A stretch of DNA of 64,000 bases from JARRQJ01 sp963810615 (GCA_963810615.1 CAWEOA010000004.1:1-64000); one strand, 5' to 3'; counted from the first letter of the stretch, positions 35,162-44,726 are shown. Notes: a model not told the origin generated them from the letters alone. Program-made: numbers and translations.

Positions 35162-35266
35162 CCCCGTCCTATTCCCTCCCCCCGGGACGGGGAATGCATG
35201 CCTGGTTTCCCAAACGCTAGGCATTTTGGATCCCGGCCACCCAATGGGTGTCGGGATCTCTTTTTT
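35162..35266 (+). ncRNA. Candidate structured RNA ending in a terminator
   Basis: Three hairpins follow one another on the plus strand. The first is CCCCGTCC (35162-35169) / GGACGGGG (35185-35192). The second is TGCCT (35199-35203) / AGGCA (35219-35223), extended by wobble pairs. The third is a terminator-like hairpin GATCCCG/CGGGATC with inner CACCC/GGGTG, followed by TCTTTTTT. No plus-strand gene ends nearby, so the terminator has no obvious protein-coding client. It may instead be a remnant of an interspersed repeat. No match to 6S, SRP or RNase P RNA was recognised. Confidence 0.35.
35229..35266 (+). terminator. Rho-independent terminator without an obvious upstream gene
   Basis: The 7-bp outer stem (35229-35235 / 35252-35258) and 5-bp inner stem CACCC/GGGTG, separated by a small bulge, have the loop AAT. 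A T-rich tail (35259-35266) follows. Confidence 0.75.
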
Positions 35267-35648
35267 ACCACACTATTTGCAAAAGAATAAGGGGTTTCGA
35301 CCTTGGCTGGGGCGCTCCGGCTCGCGCCAGCGGTTTCCCGTTCAAGTTCAATTCGAACCCGATGTCATTCCAGCACTCATCAAGAACGTGGCACAGCTAA
35401 ATGAACACCGCTTCTTGCATCTATGACGGCAGGGCTTGAAGCGAGTCGTAGCGGTCCTTCAACCGGAAGATACTGATATATGGAATGCGTAATTCGCTGA
35501 GGCTGGCCGGAACAACGATGAGCGGTTGGTTTCAAGCCTTCGCCACTCCTGAGTACGTTAACAGCTCAAGCGCTAAGATCAGACTTCGTTATGCGTAACA
35601 GGTACGAGACATACTGCGAGGCGATGGGCTTGACGTCAGGCCAAAGAC

Positions 35649-36029
35649 TCATTCACCGTCAAGGCCGAGCCATGTAATGGCTTCTTCCCGATCGGTAAAT
35701 AATTCAATTCTAACGCCCGTATTATATGCCGCATTGATAAAGAATTCGGTGGTCTCGTCCGGATTATACCCAGGAAGAACGAGCGCCAGTCGAAGCTTGT
35801 TTGAAATTCTCGCCGCTCGCTCTGCCGATCTGAAGGCGTCAACCTGGTTCATTTTGCGTTTAGGCGGTGTCGGCGCTTCTGCCAGCACGCACCAACAATC
35901 GTATTTCTCACACGCCTCTCCGATGGCCTCCCATAGCTGCTGCTGGCTTTCGGGAGTGATTTCGTAGTCTTCAGGATGCAGTATGCGGATGTAGTTACTT
36001 AGAAAGTCCAATGTGAAGCTGGTGCTCAT
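35649..36029 (-). CDS. SpoIIAA/STAS-like small protein
   Basis: The product has 126 residues. An alternating beta-alpha pattern with a central helix DAFRSAERAARI, a strand LRLALVLPG, a helix ETTEFFINAAYNTG, a strand VRIELFT and a closing EEAITWL resembles SpoIIAA-like (PF11964) or UspA-like single-domain proteins. In those, this last motif (DREEAxxWL) is common. The function of such proteins in proteobacteria is not known; some may bind lipids or nucleotides. The ATG 36029 has GGGGGAAA upstream; a start at 36047 is also open. It is monocistronic. Confidence 0.75.
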   Translation of the reverse strand: MSTSFTLDFLSNYIRILHPEDYEITPESQQQLWEAIGEACEKYDCWCVLAEAPTPPKRKMNQVDAFRSAERAARISNKLRLALVLPGYNPDETTEFFINAAYNTGVRIELFTDREEAITWLGLDGE

Positions 36030-36047
36030 TGCTATTTCCCCCCTCAA

Positions 36048-36540
36048 ACCTCTCTAGAAAGCAACTGCCCTTAGAATGAAATCGCACCTTGGCTGTTATT
36101 ATGTATTGCCACAGGTCCACACATGGTCGTGCCGGATGATTACCGGTGCCAATAGTGTAATTTAATTATCCTACAAAACAAATCATAACCATTTAATCGA
36201 ACGGTTATGCGCATCACGCCATTAGGCGAATCTCACTTTTAAAATATAGTACCGGCCACAAAGATCTCCCTATTGAATTTTTATTCGAAACAAACCTCAT
36301 TATAAGGCTGACCCGGTTCATGTGCGCATGCTCGTTGATTCTATAAATATCGTGGAACCTAGGTAATTATCGAAAGAACGGTCCGCGATTCTAGTGAGCA
36401 CAATAGATAATCCTGTCGCTGTCTCTATCGTGAGCTCTTACATAAAAACCATATTTTAATAGCTTATTTAATAACTTTTGAAATACCCTAGTAATTTGCT
36501 AAAGTATTGCTGTCTATATCTCAGATCTTGTGGAGCTGAC
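36048..36540. other. AT-rich intergenic region before the GGDEF/EAL gene
   Basis: No gene is seen in about 490 bases. It should hold divergent promoters for the STAS-like gene (leftward) and the cyclic-di-GMP gene (rightward). No defined operator was recognised. Confidence 0.4.
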
Positions 36541-39171
36541 ATGAATGACCGAGATGATGATGGCAATAACGAAAGCAACGACGAACGCAAGCAGCAGGAG
36601 TCAGTAAACATAGGCCTGTCAATGTACCGTTCGCTATTCGATTACGCACCGGACGGTATCGTCGTTGCCGATCAGAAAAGCTACTATCTCGACGCCAATG
36701 CAAGTATTTGCAAAATGCTCGGCTATACCCGCGATGAACTTGTTGGATTACATGCTTCAGAGATTGTTACGCAGATAGAGGTAGAACATATCGAGGCTGC
36801 ATTGGATGCGACCAAGAAAAAGGGGAATTACGTCAGAGAATGGCAGCTCCGTCGTAAGGATGGATCGGTCTTTTCAGCTGAAGTGATTGAAACCATCATG
36901 CCGGACGGCAATCTGTTGGGGATTATTCGTGACATCACTGAGCGCAAACAGGCGGAAATTTATTCAAAACACCTCGCCGCGATAGTCGAGTCTTCTGGCG
37001 ATGCCATTATCGGCAAAGATCTGAACGGCATCGTTACCAGTTGGAATCTTGGTGCTGAAAAAATATTCGGCTACATGTCCAACGAAATGCTGGGAACATC
37101 CATCACTAAACTGATCCCTGCCGACCTGCAAGATGAAGAGCACATGATTCTGGAAAAAATCAGGCGCGGAGAAAGAGTGAACCACTTTGAAACACTGCGA
37201 CAAGCAAAGGACCAACGACTGATTGAAGTCTCAATTACTGTATCCCCGATCAAAGATTCCAGGGGAAATATTATCGGCGCCTCAAAGATAGCGCGAGACA
37301 TCAGCATATTAAAAGCTCACGAGCGCAAGATTGTCCGATTATCACAGCTCTATGCAGCACTCAGCCAATGCAATCAGGCCATCGTCCGCTGCACAAATGA
37401 AATGGAACTGTTACCCCAAATCTGTCGAGACGCTGTCAAATTCGGCGGCATGAAAATGGCCTGGATCGGCATGCTCGATGAGTCCACCAGATTAGTCAAA
37501 CCCTGTGCTTCATTCGGCTCCGGCATCGAGTATCTGGACGGGATCGAAATCTCAGTGACCGCGAATAATCCGGCCGGACTCGGACCCACAGGAACCGCGC
37601 TACGCGAACAGAGGCCAATTTGGAGTCAGGACATTAAGCACGATACGACCATGGCTTTCTGGCATGAACGAGCAACAAAATTTGGCTGGGGTTCCGCCGC
37701 CGCCTTACCCTTACATCGCAAGGGAAATGCTGTTGGTGTATTTGTCCTTTATTCCGACGTAGTCAATGCTTTCGACAAGGCGGTGCAGGACCTTTTGATG
37801 GAAATGGCGATGGATATCAGTTTCGCACTGGATCGTTTTCACGACGAAGCAGAACGCAAGCGCGAGCAAGACCAGTTGGCCTATCTGGCGAATTTCGACG
37901 TCCTTACCGGACTCCCCAACCGCACCCAACTGGAAAGAAATCTCAAATATGCACTCTGCTTGGCTAAGCGCAATAAAGGCCATTTGGCGGTGTTGTTCAT
38001 AGATGTTGACCGTTTCAAAGACATCAATGACACGCTAGGTCATAGTATAGGCGATGCCTTTCTGATTGAAATTGCTCGACGATTTCGATCGATCCTGCGT
38101 GAGGAGGATACGCTGTCCAGGCGGGGCGGCGACGAATTCGTTTTGGTGTTGTCCGAGTGTAGCGCCCAAGGAGCCGCACAGGTGGCGGAAAAGTTGCTTC
38201 AGGTCATCTCACATCCCAGCAAGATCGAACAATACGATCTGCTTGTGACTGCATCAATCGGCATTGCCCTTTATCCTGAGGATGGCGTCGATATTGAAAC
38301 ACTTGCCAAGAGCGCGGATACCGCAATGTACCGGGCAAAACATGAGGGCAGGAATACTTATCGTTTCTTTACTACCGAGATGCAAGTGAATGCGAGGCGC
38401 AATATGGAGTTGATTAATTCGCTGCGTCAAGCGTTGGAACGGGACCAATTGCATTTACATTACCAACCACAGATATCGATACAGGATGGGCGCATCATCG
38501 GGGTCGAAGCCTTACTGCGGTGGCGGCATCCGGAGCTAGGGAATATATCACCGGCCGAGTTCATCCCCGTTGCAGAAGACAGCAGGCTGATCTTGTCGAT
38601 CGGGGAATGGGTGTTACGCGAGGCTATCAATCAATTGAAACGCTGGACGGACAGCGGCTACCCGGCCATGGTTGTTGCGGTCAACCTGTCGGCCGTGCAA
38701 TTTCGGCATCCCAATCTGCCGGATATGGTCAGCACCATTCTCCGTGAAGCACAGTTGCCCCCCGAATATCTGGAGTTGGAATTGACCGAACGAGTTGCGA
38801 TGCACGACCCGCAGGAAGCTATTGCAGTGATGAATGAATTACATCAGCGCGGAATCCGTATGTCGATCGATGATTTCGGAACCGGATATTCATCCCTAAG
38901 CTACCTTAAAAAGTTCAAGGTATACAAACTCAAAATCGATCAGTCATTTGTACGCGACATCAGCACGGACTTGGAGGATAAAGCCATTGTTGCCGCGATC
39001 ATCGGCATGGCGAAAAACCTGGGCATGAAAACTATCGCCGAAGGTGTAGAAACGATAGACCAATTAGATTACCTGCAGAATGAGGGTTGCGATGAAGCAC
39101 AAGGATATTATTTTAGCCGTCCGCACCCGCCGCAGCAGATAGAAGCATTCATCACCGGCAAGAATGCGTGA
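36541..39171 (+). CDS. PAS-PAS-GAF-GGDEF-EAL cyclic-di-GMP signalling protein
   Basis: The product has 876 residues and no membrane helix. Two PAS domains (about 28-140 and 145-265) each end in an IxRDI(T/S) PAC-type motif. A GAF domain spans about 275-430. The GGDEF domain has RGGDEF intact (529-533) and the inhibitory RxxD (REED) 5 residues upstream. The EAL domain has EAL at 656-658, plus VNLSA, ELTER, IDDFGTGYSS, KIDQ, AEGVET and the DEAQGYYF region, all the metal and catalytic residues. Both synthesis and hydrolysis of cyclic di-GMP are possible; in such hybrids one usually dominates. ATG 36541 is chosen for GGAG 6 bases upstream; the frame extends 63 bases further up. Confidence 0.95.
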   Translation: MNDRDDDGNNESNDERKQQESVNIGLSMYRSLFDYAPDGIVVADQKSYYLDANASICKMLGYTRDELVGLHASEIVTQIEVEHIEAALDATKKKGNYVREWQLRRKDGSVFSAEVIETIMPDGNLLGIIRDITERKQAEIYSKHLAAIVESSGDAIIGKDLNGIVTSWNLGAEKIFGYMSNEMLGTSITKLIPADLQDEEHMILEKIRRGERVNHFETLRQAKDQRLIEVSITVSPIKDSRGNIIGASKIARDISILKAHERKIVRLSQLYAALSQCNQAIVRCTNEMELLPQICRDAVKFGGMKMAWIGMLDESTRLVKPCASFGSGIEYLDGIEISVTANNPAGLGPTGTALREQRPIWSQDIKHDTTMAFWHERATKFGWGSAAALPLHRKGNAVGVFVLYSDVVNAFDKAVQDLLMEMAMDISFALDRFHDEAERKREQDQLAYLANFDVLTGLPNRTQLERNLKYALCLAKRNKGHLAVLFIDVDRFKDINDTLGHSIGDAFLIEIARRFRSILREEDTLSRRGGDEFVLVLSECSAQGAAQVAEKLLQVISHPSKIEQYDLLVTASIGIALYPEDGVDIETLAKSADTAMYRAKHEGRNTYRFFTTEMQVNARRNMELINSLRQALERDQLHLHYQPQISIQDGRIIGVEALLRWRHPELGNISPAEFIPVAEDSRLILSIGEWVLREAINQLKRWTDSGYPAMVVAVNLSAVQFRHPNLPDMVSTILREAQLPPEYLELELTERVAMHDPQEAIAVMNELHQRGIRMSIDDFGTGYSSLSYLKKFKVYKLKIDQSFVRDISTDLEDKAIVAAIIGMAKNLGMKTIAEGVETIDQLDYLQNEGCDEAQGYYFSRPHPPQQIEAFITGKNA

Positions 39172-39437
39172 TCCACGCATCAATGATATTCTTGATCTCA
39201 GAAGAGAAACAAACTTGAAATTTCAAGTTACTGTAATTCAATGAGATCGGAAAATAATCAAGTCTCTTTTCATTTATCACTACCTGGTTTATCAGCTGAA
39301 ATATCAAAGCGCAACCGACTCGTAATTGGGTAATCCTGATGCTGAGGATAAATATGGATCGGATACTGTCATAGCTGAATACGGGGATGTTAGTTCACTC
39401 TTCGCATTTCACGTCGTTGTAAAGATAAGGAAGCACT

Positions 39438-40163
39438 ATGATCGAGCTTTATTACTGGCCCACACCTAACGGTCACAAAATCACCATGTTTCTGGAAGAG
39501 ACAGGGCTTGAGTACCGGATCAACCCGGTGAACATAGGCGCAGGCGATCAATTTAAGCCCGCGTTTCTCGAAATAAGTCCTAATAACCGTATGCCCGTCA
39601 TCGTCGATACCGCCCCCTTGGACAAGGGCGAAGCAATATCGGTATTCGAGTCAGGAGCAATCCTGGTCTATCTGGCCGAAAAGACCAGGAAACTGTTGCC
39701 GACAGATCCGCGCGGCCGGATAACTGGGCTTGAATGGCTGTTCTGGCAGGTCGGCGGCCTCGGGCCGATGGCAGGGCAAAATCACCACTTCTCCAACTAT
39801 GCCGAGGAGAAGCTACCCTATGCCATCGACCGTTACGTAAACGAAACCAATCGACTGTACGGCGTGCTGGATCACCGGCTTGAGGGCCGAGAGTACATTA
39901 TCGGCGATGACTACAGCATAGCGGATATAGCAAGCTATCCCTGGGTCGTATCATGGAAGTCTCAACATATGAATCTGGACGATTTTCCAAACGTCAAACG
40001 CTGGTTCACCGCAATCCGCAACCGGCCGGCCACCGTCAGCGCTTACATACAGGCCAAACCGTACTCAAACCGCCCGGTGATAACCGAAGAGAGCAGGAAA
40101 ATCCTGTTCGGCCAGTCAGCCGCAAGCGTCCGGGCGCGCATCAATTCGGGCAATGCTTCATAG
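39438..40163 (+). CDS. Glutathione S-transferase (Ure2p/YfcG-like)
   Basis: The product has 241 residues. The N-terminal thioredoxin-like domain (YYWPTPNGHKITMFLEETGLEY, cis-Pro in NNRMPVI, ESGAILVYLAEK for glutathione gamma-Glu binding) is followed by an all-helical domain (about 95-210) with the N-capping box YSIADIASYPWV. The TPNGHK loop with Asn rather than Tyr/Cys is typical for the Nu-class/YfcG/Ure2-like group, which show disulfide-bond reductase activity. AAGGAA precedes the ATG by about 8 bases. It stands alone. Confidence 0.93.
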   Translation: MIELYYWPTPNGHKITMFLEETGLEYRINPVNIGAGDQFKPAFLEISPNNRMPVIVDTAPLDKGEAISVFESGAILVYLAEKTRKLLPTDPRGRITGLEWLFWQVGGLGPMAGQNHHFSNYAEEKLPYAIDRYVNETNRLYGVLDHRLEGREYIIGDDYSIADIASYPWVVSWKSQHMNLDDFPNVKRWFTAIRNRPATVSAYIQAKPYSNRPVITEESRKILFGQSAASVRARINSGNAS

Positions 40164-40638
40164 GATTCCCGCAGAGCGACATCAAATGTGAATCTTCACA
40201 ATCTAGTTAGGCCGATTGCATGAGCGCGAGCAACAAAGGGGAGATCGGCTCCAACCATTACTACGCCGACGGTGGCCTTCCAGTCGCGCTCCAGCTACTG
40301 CAGTAATGGAATGGCCAGCAGCACATAGAGTTAATGGTTCACCTGTTCCCCCTACGATGCTTCAATCCTCTTGTCGACGGCCCGCCATTAGGATGCTATC
40401 ACATTAACAAAACCCTACTCCTGAAGTACAAATCTGCTCCATAGTCTCAACTCACTTGGTTTGCATTGTGATTTATCAATGTCCGACAAGGGGTCGTTCC
40501 TTAAGATTCACTTCATCAAGCGGGGAAACCAGTTTGCGCGGGATGGGATTTCGCATATTAGCAATGTGCACACGCGCTCCATACCGCGGCATCCCGTATC
40601 TCGAGCTAGAAAATCAATAATCACGAGGGAGACAGGAG
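40164..40638. other. Upstream region of the oxidase operon
   Basis: No gene is seen in 475 bases. It contains the FNR-like palindrome at 40466-40479 (listed separately) and presumably the oxidase promoter. Confidence 0.5.
40466..40479 (+). promoter_or_regulatory. FNR/Anr-like palindrome upstream of the cbb3 oxidase gene
   Basis: TTGTGATTTATCAA matches 8 of the 10 fixed positions of TTGATNNNNATCAA. It lies 160 bases before the oxidase start. cbb3 oxidases are classic FNR/Anr targets, which supports function. Confidence 0.5.
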
Positions 40639-43554
40639 ATGGCTCGCACTAACGAATCCTCGCCGCATCTGGTCGATACCCACTTAGTCAAAACCTGGTT
40701 GTACTGGTCCTTGGCGTGGCTGACGGTCTTTCCCCTGGTGGGGCTGTTGGTGTCCATCAAGTTCCACAACCCGGGATTTCTCGGCACCGAGCCGTGGTTC
40801 ACCTTCGGCCGATTGCGGCCGGTGCACGTCAACGGCGTGATATTCGGCGCCTTCAGCACGCCCTTCCTCGGCCTGCTCTATTATCTGGTGCCACGGCTTG
40901 CCGGACGACCCATGGCCGGTATGGCCTTCAGCCGCTGGGCGCTGTGGGGCTGGCAGGTCTTCATCGTCACCGGCACCCTGTCCTTCCTGTTCGGTTACAA
41001 CCTGGGCTTCGAGGCGGACGAATTCCAATGGCCATGGAACATCCTGCGCTTCGTGGTGCTGAGCATCATCGGCACCCAGGTGCTGGTGACTCTGTTCCGG
41101 CGCAAGGAGGGCGGTTTCTACGTCGCCCTATGGTACGCGGTGGCCGCGCTGGTATGGACCCTGATGAATCTCATCCTCGGCAACGTGGTGCTTCCCTATG
41201 TGCACATGTCCGGCATCAGCAACGCCGCGCTGCACGGCTTGTACATCCACTACGTGGTGGGTTTGTGGATCACGCCCGCGGGCCTGGCGCTGATGTATTA
41301 TTTCATCCCGCTGGCGTGCAAGAACCCGTTGTTCAGCCATGCCCTGTCCAAGTTCGGATTCTGGACCATCGCCCTGCTCTATCCGTTTCTGGGCACCCAT
41401 CATTATCTGTTCAGCCCCATCCCTTATCACAATCAGACCATCTCCATCGTTACCAGCATGCTGTTGATCATCCCGGTATGGGCGGTGGTCACCAATCACT
41501 TCGGTACCGCGCTGGGACGCTGGGGCGCCATCGCCCACGGCACCGATGCCGACAGCTATGGCGCCAAGTTTTTACTGCTGGCGGTGTTCTTCTATCTGGT
41601 GGGTTGTTTTCAAGGATCGACCGAAGCCTTGCGCCGCGTCCAGGAGCTCACCCACTTCAGCGACTTCGTGATCGCCCATTCCCACTTCACAGTGTTCGGC
41701 ACCTTCGTGGTCGCGGTGGTGGGCTCCATGTATTTCGTGTGGCCGCGCGTTACCGGCCGGCAGTTGTGGAGCGCGCGCATGGCCAGCTGGCACTTCTGGC
41801 TGACCATCGCCGGCGCCAGCGTGATGTTGCTGGGGCTGACCGCGCAGGGCTTCATCCAGGGCAGCATGCTGGAATACGGAGCCAATTGGGTGGATACCGT
41901 GGTGGAGATGAAACCGTGGTGGGTGGCGCGCACCCTGGCGGGAGCCACCATGGACATCGGTTTCGTGCTGATGGTCTACAACTTCATCCAGACGGCACGC
42001 CATGGGGCGCCGTTCAAGGAGACGCCATACGGCGAGGCGCTGCAGACTCGTCCCGCCGGCGAGGAACGCCGCATCATCAGCACGCCCTCGGGCGTGGTGC
42101 TGATCGCCGGCATCAGCTACTTCCTGATCGCCGTGGTGGTACAGGGCATCTGGCCCTCGCTGCTGCCGGAGACCAATACCCCGGATGTCACCGATGCCGA
42201 GACCGGCCTGCCCATCAAGGCCACTGACTATACCCCGTTGCAACGACGCGGCCGCCAGGTCTATATCCGCGAGGGTTGCTGGTACTGCCATTCGCAATAT
42301 ATCCGCCCGGTTACCGGCGAGACCTCGCGCTGGGGCCCGCTCTCCCAGGCCGGTGAATATGACTTCGATCAACCCCATATGCTCAGCACACGGCGCATCG
42401 GTCCGGACCTGTTCCGCGTCGGCCGCAAATATGCCGACGGCTGGCATGCGGCGCATCACTGGAATCCGCGCAACATCGTGCCCGATTCCATCATGCCACG
42501 CTTTCCATGGCTGTTTAAACCGGCGCAGGGCGATAAGGCGCCCGAACTCAATGACGACGGCAAGGCGCTGGTGGCCTATCTGCAAAAGCTGGGCACCAAC
42601 ATCGGAGACTGGCGCGAAACCTTCACGCCCACGCGCCTGATCAGCGGCGCCGCTATACAATTGAGTGCGCGCGACAAGCAGGCTTTGATCCCCAAGGGCA
42701 AGCGGGTTTATGAACGACGCTGCATCGGCTGTCACGGCGCCAAGGGCGACGGCAAAGGACCGGCAGCGCGTTTCTTCAAGACCAAGCCGCGGGATTTTAC
42801 CACCGGTATTTTCAAATTCCGCTCCACCGGCGGCGGCGCCAATACGCTGCCTTCCGATCAGGACTTGTTCATTACCATCAGCCACGGTCTGTGGGGTACG
42901 CCCATGCCGCCCTGGTACAAGATCTCCAGCGAAGAACGGCTGGCGGTAATCCAATATATCAAGACCTTTTCCGATCGCTGGCAGAAAGAGCCGGTTAATC
43001 CGCCCATCGATATCCCGCCCGAGCCGGCGGTGACCGCCGCCTCCATCAACCGCGGCCAAACTCATTTCAATCAGATCTGTTTCACCTGCCACGGCAAGGA
43101 CGGCAAGGGTGACGGCCCCCTGGCCGCCAGCCTCACCGACACCTGGGGACATGCGGTCACGCCGGCCAATTTCACCCTCCCCGCCGGAGTACCTGGCGGC
43201 GTCAAGCTCGGCCACGACGGCACCCACATCTTCAAAACCGTCATGACCGGCGTGGGTGGCACACCCATGCCGGCCTTCGCCGGGACCTTCAAGCCCGGCG
43301 AGGTGTGGGACATCGTGCACTTCGTACAATCGCTGCGGGTGGATGCGCATGTGCAACACATGCAGGTGGTCGGCCTAGATAAAAGCAATGTGGACAAGGC
43401 ACGCCGCCGCATCTGGGGCAGCCTGTCCCAGGCCGCCGCGGACGGACACATCGGTGATCCCGTGGTCGCCGGAAACTATCACCATGCCCCGGCCAAGGCG
43501 CGGCACGTCGCCCAGGCCGCCACCGCACAAATACAAGGAATACCATCGCCATGA
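40639..43554 (+). CDS. Fused cbb3-type cytochrome oxidase: CcoN + CcoO + diheme cytochrome c
   Basis: The product has 971 residues. Residues 1 to about 465 are a CcoN-like heme-copper subunit: heme b ligand His63, CuB ligands His204 and His254/His255, a Tyr248 six residues before the His pair (the cross-linked Tyr position of cbb3 oxidases), and His347/His349 in AHSH for the two hemes. Residues about 475-660 are CcoO-like: a membrane anchor, then CWYCH (547-551) with the QYIRP and RIGPDL context. The last 300 residues hold two more c-heme sites, CIGCH (695-699) and CFTCH (814-818), as in CcoP. All catalytic ligands are present, so this is an oxygen reductase pumping or scavenging at low oxygen. 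GGGAG lies 7 bases before the ATG. Confidence 0.93.
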   Translation: MARTNESSPHLVDTHLVKTWLYWSLAWLTVFPLVGLLVSIKFHNPGFLGTEPWFTFGRLRPVHVNGVIFGAFSTPFLGLLYYLVPRLAGRPMAGMAFSRWALWGWQVFIVTGTLSFLFGYNLGFEADEFQWPWNILRFVVLSIIGTQVLVTLFRRKEGGFYVALWYAVAALVWTLMNLILGNVVLPYVHMSGISNAALHGLYIHYVVGLWITPAGLALMYYFIPLACKNPLFSHALSKFGFWTIALLYPFLGTHHYLFSPIPYHNQTISIVTSMLLIIPVWAVVTNHFGTALGRWGAIAHGTDADSYGAKFLLLAVFFYLVGCFQGSTEALRRVQELTHFSDFVIAHSHFTVFGTFVVAVVGSMYFVWPRVTGRQLWSARMASWHFWLTIAGASVMLLGLTAQGFIQGSMLEYGANWVDTVVEMKPWWVARTLAGATMDIGFVLMVYNFIQTARHGAPFKETPYGEALQTRPAGEERRIISTPSGVVLIAGISYFLIAVVVQGIWPSLLPETNTPDVTDAETGLPIKATDYTPLQRRGRQVYIREGCWYCHSQYIRPVTGETSRWGPLSQAGEYDFDQPHMLSTRRIGPDLFRVGRKYADGWHAAHHWNPRNIVPDSIMPRFPWLFKPAQGDKAPELNDDGKALVAYLQKLGTNIGDWRETFTPTRLISGAAIQLSARDKQALIPKGKRVYERRCIGCHGAKGDGKGPAARFFKTKPRDFTTGIFKFRSTGGGANTLPSDQDLFITISHGLWGTPMPPWYKISSEERLAVIQYIKTFSDRWQKEPVNPPIDIPPEPAVTAASINRGQTHFNQICFTCHGKDGKGDGPLAASLTDTWGHAVTPANFTLPAGVPGGVKLGHDGTHIFKTVMTGVGGTPMPAFAGTFKPGEVWDIVHFVQSLRVDAHVQHMQVVGLDKSNVDKARRRIWGSLSQAAADGHIGDPVVAGNYHHAPAKARHVAQAATAQIQGIPSP

Positions 43555-43772
43555 CACTGCCCACCGGTGAAGAACGCAAAGAATTGTCCAGCAAGACCCA
43601 CTACCGCTCGGATGAGAAGGCGAAGAAGGCCGACATCGTTTTCAAGTATCAGGACGCGGACCTGTTGGAGCGCCACGGCTATGTGCCTTATTGGCTCAAG
43701 CTGGTGACAGTGGGGCTGGTGATCTGGGGAGTCTATTACCTGTGGGCGTATTGGCTGCCGCCGCAAACCTGA
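43551..43772 (+). CDS. Small single-helix subunit of the cbb3 oxidase (CcoP-anchor/CcoQ-like)
   Basis: The product has 73 residues. A polar N-terminal half (SSKTHYRSDEKAKKADIVFKYQDADLLERHG) is followed by one membrane helix (WLKLVTVGLVIWGVYYLWAYW). Its start overlaps the stop of the fused oxidase gene as ATGA. It resembles the N-terminal anchor of CcoP more than CcoQ, as if the anchor had been separated from the diheme domain now fused to the catalytic chain. It carries no heme site. Probably stabilises the complex. An AAGGAA about 10 bases before the ATG serves as ribosome-binding site. Confidence 0.75.
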   Translation: MTLPTGEERKELSSKTHYRSDEKAKKADIVFKYQDADLLERHGYVPYWLKLVTVGLVIWGVYYLWAYWLPPQT

Positions 43773-43790
43773 ATAGCAACACAATGGCGC

Positions 43791-44138
43791 TCAGTCGAGC
43801 CGTGTGCTTTTCGCCTCCGCTTCCAGCCGTTTTGCGTGTTCCCGGGCTTTACGGAAAAAATCCGGAGTGGGTCCGACGTCTTCATAGATCGGATCGTCAT
43901 GGTCGTCCGCGGCTATTACTCTTTTACCCTGCGCGTAGGGGAAGGCCTCCTGCAACTCATCGAGCGCGGCACCCAGCAATTCGGTGATGATCTGGGTCTC
44001 GGTCTTGGAGGGATACATCTCGGCCAGCGCCAGGAGACGCGCCGCATCGTACAGGGGTAATTGGACGGAGAATTCCCTGGCGGCGATTTCAGAGCCGGCA
44101 TGTTTTTCCCAGTATTGCATCAAATCGCGTATTTTCAC
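43791..44138 (-). CDS. Conserved hypothetical protein, ribbon-helix-helix-like start
   Basis: The product has 115 residues. It begins MKIRDLMQYWEKHA, then FSVQLPLYDAARLLALAEMYPSKTETQIITELLGAALDELQ, resembling the strand-helix-helix of RHH proteins, and ends with a conserved-looking YEDVGPTPDFFRKAREHAKRL. Homologues in other gammaproteobacteria are, as I recall, sometimes labelled pilin-assembly related without strong basis. The start is GTG at 44138 with GGAG 8 bases upstream. It is convergent with the oxidase operon. Confidence 0.65.
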   Translation of the reverse strand: MKIRDLMQYWEKHAGSEIAAREFSVQLPLYDAARLLALAEMYPSKTETQIITELLGAALDELQEAFPYAQGKRVIAADDHDDPIYEDVGPTPDFFRKAREHAKRLEAEAKSTRLD

Positions 44139-44252
44139 TGCCTTACTCCGTGATCACAATCTGGCTATCGCTTTGCGCATTACCTGAGCTAGAAACCCGA
44201 AAGCGCAGGCGGTCGTTGTTCAACTGTGGCCGCCTGCGCCGGGAACCATCTT

Positions 44253-44594
44253 CTAATGCACCATAGCACCTTCAAGCGGATAGCCAGCGTCACGCCAGTC
44301 TTGAACGCCGCCTTCAAAATCGACGACATGGGTAAAGCCCGACTTGTCCAATTTCTTGGCGGCATTGGGTGACGCGGTACAGTCGAAGCTGGCGCAGTAA
44401 ACAATAACTTTGGCATCCTTGTCGCCGACGCGCTGCTCCACCTTGCGGATAAAATCCTTGTCCGCCACCGGAATGTTAAATGACCCAGGAATACGGGCCT
44501 TCTCGAACTCGCCGCCGCCGAGGACATTTATCAGGTAAACGGACTCATTGCGATCAAGCAGACTCTTGAGCTGTTCACGTTTCATGGTTTCCAT
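44253..44594 (-). CDS. Single-domain rhodanese-like protein
   Basis: The product has 113 residues. The order is strand VYLINVLGGGEFEKARIPGSFNIP, the active loop YCASFDCTAS with a nucleophilic Cys, then GFTHVVDFEGGVQDW. This is the catalytic rhodanese fold, carrying sulfur as a persulfide. The loop with two Cys is slightly unusual, and the first Cys may be the nucleophile or not. A perfect AGGAGG lies 7 bases before the ATG 44594. The neighbours suggest a stress- or low-oxygen-related group. Confidence 0.9.
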   Translation of the reverse strand: METMKREQLKSLLDRNESVYLINVLGGGEFEKARIPGSFNIPVADKDFIRKVEQRVGDKDAKVIVYCASFDCTASPNAAKKLDKSGFTHVVDFEGGVQDWRDAGYPLEGAMVH

Positions 44595-44726
44595 AATCTA
44601 CCTCCTTCATCATCGTGCGTCTACCGCGCAGCCGGCGCGCGGGGCGCTCAGAAATTTACTGTATCGACGATACTCACTCCACCTTCTTCTCTGCCGCGGC
44701 AAGCTGTCTCGTCGAGGCGATATATC

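Noticed and set aside
41572..43359. Long minus-strand frame of 595 codons
   Set aside because: Antisense to the fused cbb3 oxidase gene, which has clear heme and copper motifs.
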